Shown here: positions 59,989 to 64,000 of the stretch, piece by piece
Layout: every line of letters starts with the position of its first letter
Numbering within the stretch: position 1 is the first letter of the stretch
DNA from: an uncultured Candidatus Neoarthromitus sp.
Lineage (GTDB): Bacteria; Bacillota; Clostridia; Clostridiales; Clostridiaceae
Length of the DNA stretch: 64,000 nt
NCBI GenBank assembly: GCA_937890765.1
Contig: CALADQ010000010.1
Span: 37,552-101,551 of the forward strand
Direction: 5' to 3'
Notes under the pieces: model-generated
The model's database searches: none
What the model was told of the DNA's origin: nothing
What the model saw: the letters and a program-made list of their open reading frames with translations, nothing else
Made by a program: the position numbers and the translations under genes

Positions 59989-60676
59989 TTTATATTTAGA
60001 TAAAATCTTATTGCCGATAACACCAGAAAAAGTATCAATAGGTTTTAGTAGTAAAAATAAAACTCTAGATTTAATCAACGATGGAGAAATTAACATATTA
60101 AAGGCTCCTGGTTTAATTAATATTGAGTTTGAGTGTTTGCTCCCAAATTCTAAATATCCTTTTGGAATTTATGAGGATGATTTTAAGACTGCAGATAAAT
60201 ATATTGATGAGATAAATCAACTTAAGATGAGTAAAAAACCATTTCAATTTATTTTGACACGAAACAAACCTGATGGTACTCCTATATTTAACACCAACAT
60301 TAAAGTATCACTCGAAGAATATGAGATGTCAGAATCTGCTGATGAAGGCTTTGATGTAATCCTGTCTATAAGACTAAAACAGTATAAAGAATATAGTACT
60401 AAAACAGTTAAGATAGATAAATCTTCTGATGAAACTAAAGTAGAAGTATCTGAAGAGAGAGAATCTGATTCTAAAGAAATTATGATTGGGTCAGATGTCA
60501 TTGTTAATGGTGTGTTGCATAGAGATAGTTATGGTAATGCTCCTGGACAAACTAGAACTAATTATAAGGGTAAAGTTAACTTTATTAATAAAGCTGGCTC
60601 TCATCCATACCATGTTACTACACCAGAGGGTGCGTGGCTTGGATGGGTCACAGCTGATAGTGTTAAGGGGGTGTAA
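59981..60676 (+). CDS. xkdP: XkdP-like baseplate/tail protein with SH3-like end
   Basis: A 231-residue protein. Residues 1-150 follow XkdP (LYLDKILLPITPEKVSIGFSS, FQFILTRNKPDGTPIFNTNIKVSLEEYE, DVILSIRLKQYKEYSTKTVKI). Where many XkdP proteins carry LysM, this has a linker rich in Glu/Ser and then IGSDVIVNGVLHRDSYGNAPGQ...WLGWVTADSVKGV, which looks like a bacterial SH3-type cell-wall binding domain. It sits between tape measure and XkdQ, as in PBSX. Confidence 0.85.
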   Translation: MYSLYLDKILLPITPEKVSIGFSSKNKTLDLINDGEINILKAPGLINIEFECLLPNSKYPFGIYEDDFKTADKYIDEINQLKMSKKPFQFILTRNKPDGTPIFNTNIKVSLEEYEMSESADEGFDVILSIRLKQYKEYSTKTVKIDKSSDETKVEVSEERESDSKEIMIGSDVIVNGVLHRDSYGNAPGQTRTNYKGKVNFINKAGSHPYHVTTPEGAWLGWVTADSVKGV

Positions 60677-60678
60677 AT

Positions 60679-61632
60679 TTGGAACTTATTATACAAAATG
60701 GATCTGATATTTATATCCCTATCGTTGAAGATACAATTACTTGGAAGACGGAACGTAAAGGTGTACCTGGGCAATTAGATTTTAGTGTTTTAGATGATGG
60801 TAATATAAAAATTGAGGAGGGTAATGCCGTTAGTTTTAAGGTGGAAGGTCATAATGTATTTTATGGCTTCATTTTTACGTTAAAGAGAGATAAGGATAAT
60901 ATTATAAGTGTTACAGCTTATGACCAACTTAGGTATTTTAAAAATAAGGACACTTATGTCTATAGAAATAAAACTGCAGGTGAGTTTATTAGGATGGTTG
61001 CAGAGGATTTTGAGTTACAGTGCGGAGATATTGAGGATACTGGGTATAAAATACCATCTCGTATCGAGGAAAATACAACCCTTTTTGATATGATTCAAAA
61101 TACTTTAGATATAACTATAGAAAATAAAAAGGAAATGTATGTTTTATACGATGATTTTGGTAAACTTACACTTAAAAATATCTCGTCTATGGCTATTGAA
61201 CTTTTAATAGATGAGGAAACAGGAGAAAATTTTAGTTATTCATCAAGTATAGATTCTGAGACTTATAACAAAGTAAAACTCACCTACGATAACGAAGAAT
61301 TAGGTAAAAGAGAAGTGTATGTATCTCAAGATGGAAACAACATGAATAAATGGGGTATATTACAGTATTTCGGCACCCTCAAAGAGGGAGAAAATGGCAA
61401 AGCTAAAGCAGATGGATTGTTATCTCTCTACAATCAAAAAACAAAGACAATCTCTATTACTAGTGCTTTTGGAGATGTTAGAGTTCGTGGCGGTTCTATG
61501 ATAATGGTAAGGATTAATTTAGGTGATGTACAGCTAAATAACTGGATGATAGTTGAAAAATGTAAACATGATTTTAGTAATGGTGAGCATTTTATGGATT
61601 TAAATTTAAGAGGAGGAGAGTTTATTGCATGA
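60679..61632 (+). CDS. xkdQ: Baseplate hub protein (XkdQ-like)
   Basis: A 317-residue XkdQ homologue, a gp27/gpD-like hub protein: DIYIPIVEDTITWKTERKGVPGQLDFSVL, FYGFIFTLKRDKDNIISVTAYDQLRYFKNKDTYVY, then the middle AGEFIRMVAEDFEL and the end DVQLNNWMIVEKCKHDF. TTG start with AAGGGGGTG upstream. Overlaps the next gene by 8 bases. Confidence 0.93.
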   Translation: MELIIQNGSDIYIPIVEDTITWKTERKGVPGQLDFSVLDDGNIKIEEGNAVSFKVEGHNVFYGFIFTLKRDKDNIISVTAYDQLRYFKNKDTYVYRNKTAGEFIRMVAEDFELQCGDIEDTGYKIPSRIEENTTLFDMIQNTLDITIENKKEMYVLYDDFGKLTLKNISSMAIELLIDEETGENFSYSSSIDSETYNKVKLTYDNEELGKREVYVSQDGNNMNKWGILQYFGTLKEGENGKAKADGLLSLYNQKTKTISITSAFGDVRVRGGSMIMVRINLGDVQLNNWMIVEKCKHDFSNGEHFMDLNLRGGEFIA

Positions 61633-61933
61633 TTTACATGATTTATTAGTTGTGATTAAACAAGCGGCGATTGAAACAGTCGAAAGTTCAAAACCGACGA
61701 ATTTAGTGTTTGGGAAAATTGATTCCACCTCTCCTCTATCAGTTAATGTAGAAAATAAACTTAAACTCTCTAAGGAGATGATTATAGTACCACAAAGCTT
61801 AACAGAGTATGGGATTGAGATAGACGGAGAAAAGAAAAAAATAAATAATACTTTAAAAGATGGGGATGAGGTAATTCTTCTTAGAGTTCAAGGTGGGCAA
61901 AAATATTTGATTTTAGATAGGGTGGTTAAATGA
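61625..61933 (+). CDS. xkdR: DUF2577 protein (XkdR-like)
   Basis: A 102-residue DUF2577 protein: VIKQAAIETVESSKPTNLVFGKIDSTSPLSVNVENKLKLSKEMIIVPQSLT and LKDGDEVILLRVQGGQKYLILDRV, a small OB-like spike-base component. TTG start at 61625 behind GGAGGAG. Overlaps xkdS by 4 bases (ATGA). Confidence 0.9.
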   Translation: MHDLHDLLVVIKQAAIETVESSKPTNLVFGKIDSTSPLSVNVENKLKLSKEMIIVPQSLTEYGIEIDGEKKKINNTLKDGDEVILLRVQGGQKYLILDRVVK

Positions 61934-62334
61934 TACCTAAAGTTAATTTTAATTTAGCTGAAGCTATACAAACCTACACCGAGCCTAGCAAAAATTACAA
62001 AATGAACATTAACAAAGAATCCATAAACGGCTATAACGATTTAATAGATGGAGTTAAGCAAGCAGTATTTAAAATCCTAAATACTGAGAGATACAACCAC
62101 TACATTTACTCTAAAAATTATGGAGTTGAGCTTGAGGATTTATTTGGCGCGCCTGTATCATATGTTTGCCCAGAGATTGAGAGACGCATAACAGAGGCTC
62201 TCGTGCAAGACAATAGAATTTCTTCTGTAACTGACTTTACCTTTGATATTACAAAAAGAAGAACTATACACACTACTTTTACAGTACATACAATTTTTGG
62301 GGATTTCGGGACAGAAAAAGAGGTGAGTTTTTGA
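61930..62334 (+). CDS. xkdS: DUF2634 baseplate wedge protein (XkdS-like)
   Basis: A 134-residue gpW/gp25-like protein: LIDGVKQAVFKILNTERYNHYIYSKNYGVELEDLFG and ITEALVQDNRISSVTDFTF are the family marks (DUF2634). Forms part of the baseplate wedge that anchors the sheath. Its TGA stop overlaps the next ATG by one base. Confidence 0.93.
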   Translation: MIPKVNFNLAEAIQTYTEPSKNYKMNINKESINGYNDLIDGVKQAVFKILNTERYNHYIYSKNYGVELEDLFGAPVSYVCPEIERRITEALVQDNRISSVTDFTFDITKRRTIHTTFTVHTIFGDFGTEKEVSF

Positions 62335-63398
62335 TGTTTGAACACCTTAGATATGAATTAATTTTAAAAAGAATGCTTGATAGAGTACCTAATGATGTTG
62401 ACAAGCGAGAAGGCTCTATTATCTATGACGCACTTGCTCCTGCTGCAATGGAATTGATGAACATGTATATATCAATAAATACAGTACTTAAAGAGACTTT
62501 TGGGGATACTGCCTCAAGGGATTTTTTAATTCGTAGAGCAAAAGAAAGAGGGATAACTCCAGAGAAATCAACGTATGCAATTCTTAAAGCTGTTTCTAAA
62601 CCTATTGAGTTAGATATTAAAATAGGATCTAGATTTTCGCTTGATGATTTGAATTATGAGATTATAGAAAAAAATGTTGATGGAGAGTACAAAGTACGCT
62701 GTGAAACATTAGGGAGAGTAGGAAATCGTTATTATGGCGAGATGATACCAATCGACTATATTCAAGGACTGGAAAAAATTGAAATAGTAGAATTGCTTAT
62801 TCCAGGTGAAGATGAAGAAGATACGGAAGTATTTAGGCAGAGATACTTTAATTCTTTTGATTCAAAAGCCTTTGGTGGAAATGTAGAAGATTACTTAAAG
62901 AAAACAAACTCTATTGCAGGTGTGGGTTGTACTAAGGTTACTCCGGTATGGAATGGTGGGGGTACTGTTAAATTAACTATACTTGATTCTGATTTTAACA
63001 AAGCTAGCCAAACTTTAATTGAGACAGTGCAAAATATAATAGACCCATCTATGGATGCAACAGGTATAGGTACTGCGCCTATTGGACATATCGTAACTGT
63101 GGACACCGTAGAAGAGGTACCTATAAACATAACAACTTCTATTGTATTTGAGGATGGCTATTATTTTGACAGTGTCAAAAACACTATTGCAGAGATTATC
63201 TCAGAGTATTTATTAGAAATCCGTAAAGAGTGGGCTAACAAAAGCTCTAATATAGTCAGGATTGCGCAGATTGAATCAAGGATATTAAATATAAAGGGTG
63301 TTTTAGATATTTTAAATACTAGGATTAACGGTGATAATACAAACCTTACTTTAACTACATTTCAAATTCCAATAACAGGAGAAATTGGAAATGCATGA
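62334..63398 (+). CDS. xkdT: Baseplate J-like protein (XkdT-like)
   Basis: A 354-residue baseplate J protein: LDRVPNDVDKREGSIIYDALAPAAMEL (near 15-40) and FLIRRAKERGITPEKSTYAILKA (near 66-88), IPGEDEEDTEVFRQRYFNSFDSKAFGGNVEDY (near 158-190), then VGCTKVTPVWNGGGTVKL. It forms the wedge ring of the contractile baseplate. ATG at 62334 overlaps the previous stop (TGATG); a TTG one codon earlier exists. Confidence 0.95.
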   Translation: MFEHLRYELILKRMLDRVPNDVDKREGSIIYDALAPAAMELMNMYISINTVLKETFGDTASRDFLIRRAKERGITPEKSTYAILKAVSKPIELDIKIGSRFSLDDLNYEIIEKNVDGEYKVRCETLGRVGNRYYGEMIPIDYIQGLEKIEIVELLIPGEDEEDTEVFRQRYFNSFDSKAFGGNVEDYLKKTNSIAGVGCTKVTPVWNGGGTVKLTILDSDFNKASQTLIETVQNIIDPSMDATGIGTAPIGHIVTVDTVEEVPINITTSIVFEDGYYFDSVKNTIAEIISEYLLEIRKEWANKSSNIVRIAQIESRILNIKGVLDILNTRINGDNTNLTLTTFQIPITGEIGNA

Positions 63399-64000
63399 AG
63401 TTGATTTAATATCCTGGCTCCCTAAATATCTGCAAGGATACCGGGAACTAAAAGAAATAATGACTGTTGAAAATCCTGAAATAGATTTTTTAATAAAAGA
63501 AATAGAAACTCTCTTAAATAATCAATTTATTTTATCTTGTGATGAAGATGGTATTGCAAGATTCGAGATGTTATTAAACATAACACCAGATCCAGAAGAT
63601 AAATTAAAAGATAGAATAACTAGGGTATTGAGTCGATGGAATGACACAATACCCTACACATTTAAGGGACTAATCCAGAAACTTAATATATTGTGTGGAG
63701 AGAGTAACTATAAAGTTAATCTACTACATAATGATTACACAATCGAACTAACAGTATATTTAATATTTGGTAGCCAACTAGAAGAAATAAGGCATATGCT
63801 TAATTATATGATACCTGCAAATATAGTAGTGTCTATGCAAACATCAAGAAGAGCAAATGCTGCTTTATATATGGGCGTTGCAAGTAATAGAGGTAAAAGA
63901 ACAAAAGTATACATGCGTACAATGCTTGAAAATAAATTTGCATCTGCTAGATTATTTGTTGGTGTTGGAGTAAATAGATTTAAAAAATCTGTAATACTAG
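63391..64000 (+). CDS. xkdU: XkdU/DUF2313-like tail protein, runs off the window
   Basis: The frame is open from ATG at 63391 to the end, 203 codons without stop. The start HEVDLISWLPKYLQGYRELKEIM and the middle FKGLIQKLNILCGESNYKVNLLHNDYTIEL, then QLEEIRHMLNYMIPANIVV, match the XkdU/YmfQ (DUF2313) family, the baseplate protein after XkdT in PBSX. After about residue 150 the sequence (RRANAALYMGVASNRGKRTKVY) departs from the family and might be a repeat-containing extension. GAGAAATTGGA upstream overlaps the end of xkdT by 8 bases. Confidence 0.9.
   Translation, partial: MHEVDLISWLPKYLQGYRELKEIMTVENPEIDFLIKEIETLLNNQFILSCDEDGIARFEMLLNITPDPEDKLKDRITRVLSRWNDTIPYTFKGLIQKLNILCGESNYKVNLLHNDYTIELTVYLIFGSQLEEIRHMLNYMIPANIVVSMQTSRRANAALYMGVASNRGKRTKVYMRTMLENKFASARLFVGVGVNRFKKSVIL

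Larger units (their letters stand above)
23889..64000. mobile_element. PBSX-like myovirus prophage, left part
   Basis: The block runs from a tyrosine integrase next to rlmCD, through regulators, replication genes, terminase, head genes and a contractile tail module collinear with PBSX xkdK-xkdU, to the end of the window inside the baseplate genes. Tail sheath plus tube genes show a contractile tail. Codon use changes at the boundary: CGT/CGA arginine codons become frequent compared with the AGA-dominated host genes. Genes inside look intact, so the prophage may be functional; lysis genes, tail fibres and attR are not in the window. Confidence 0.96.

Noticed and set aside
59448..60038. Minus-strand ORF of 196 codons inside the tape measure gene
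   Set aside because: The plus-strand tape measure and XkdP frames are certain; the product is a Ser/Leu/Pro-rich shadow.
1..64000. tRNA or rRNA genes
   Set aside because: I looked for tRNA-like T-loop and acceptor patterns near the integrase and in the gene gaps and saw none I could support.

Overview
The window is AT-rich DNA from a low-GC Firmicute of the Clostridia. Gene content and order (uvrB-uvrA, an FHA/FtsW/PBP trio, uvrC-murB-rapZ-yvcK-whiA, then dnaE-pfkA-pyk) are those of Clostridiaceae. The very low GC of the host part would fit a host-adapted lineage such as segmented filamentous bacteria (Candidatus Arthromitus), but that is inference; the sequence read by eye does not fix the species.

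Positions 1-23820 are chromosomal core. They hold nucleotide excision repair (3' part of uvrB, uvrA, uvrC), cell-wall synthesis (FHA membrane protein, FtsW/RodA polymerase, class B PBP, MurB), the conserved rapZ-yvcK-whiA cluster, a DUF4380-like sugar-binding-fold protein, a glutamine-dependent asparagine synthetase, the replicative polymerase DnaE, phosphofructokinase, pyruvate kinase and an RlmCD/TrmA-type rRNA methyltransferase. Three clear intrinsic hairpins lie between these units. One directly abuts the ribosome binding site of the methyltransferase gene and so probably works as an attenuator.

Positions 23889-64000 are the left part of a prophage that continues past the window. The order is: integrase (-), Xis-like protein, a tandem ribbon-helix-helix regulator, then a lysogeny/cargo region (HipA-like kinase with a HIRAN partner, an orphan Dam methylase with a stub of a lost downstream gene, a zinc-ribbon/SHOCT protein, a membrane PH-like protein). 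Next come two successive divergent HTH repressor/Cro-like pairs and a run of four BRO-N antirepressor-type genes. Early replication genes follow (DUF2800, DUF2815, family A polymerase, primase-helicase, VRR-NUC, SNF2 helicase), then a sigma-like late activator and a DUF2442 gene. A BrnT/BrnA toxin-antitoxin pair sits on the opposite strand just before the packaging genes. The late region has terminase, portal, a minor head protein fused to an ADP-ribosyltransferase, a Panacea/MazF-like toxin-antitoxin pair, scaffold, capsid and connector genes. It ends with a contractile-tail module collinear with PBSX xkdK to xkdU, including a programmed -1 frameshift before the tape measure gene. The phage is therefore a PBSX-like temperate myovirus.

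The most unusual signals are the split HipA kinase/HIRAN operon, a ten-copy GAGCAT array inside the primase-helicase gene, a second ten-copy GTAAAC array just after that gene, helically phased repeats upstream of the RHH gene and between brnT and the terminase, and the mono-ADP-ribosyltransferase carried on a capsid protein.
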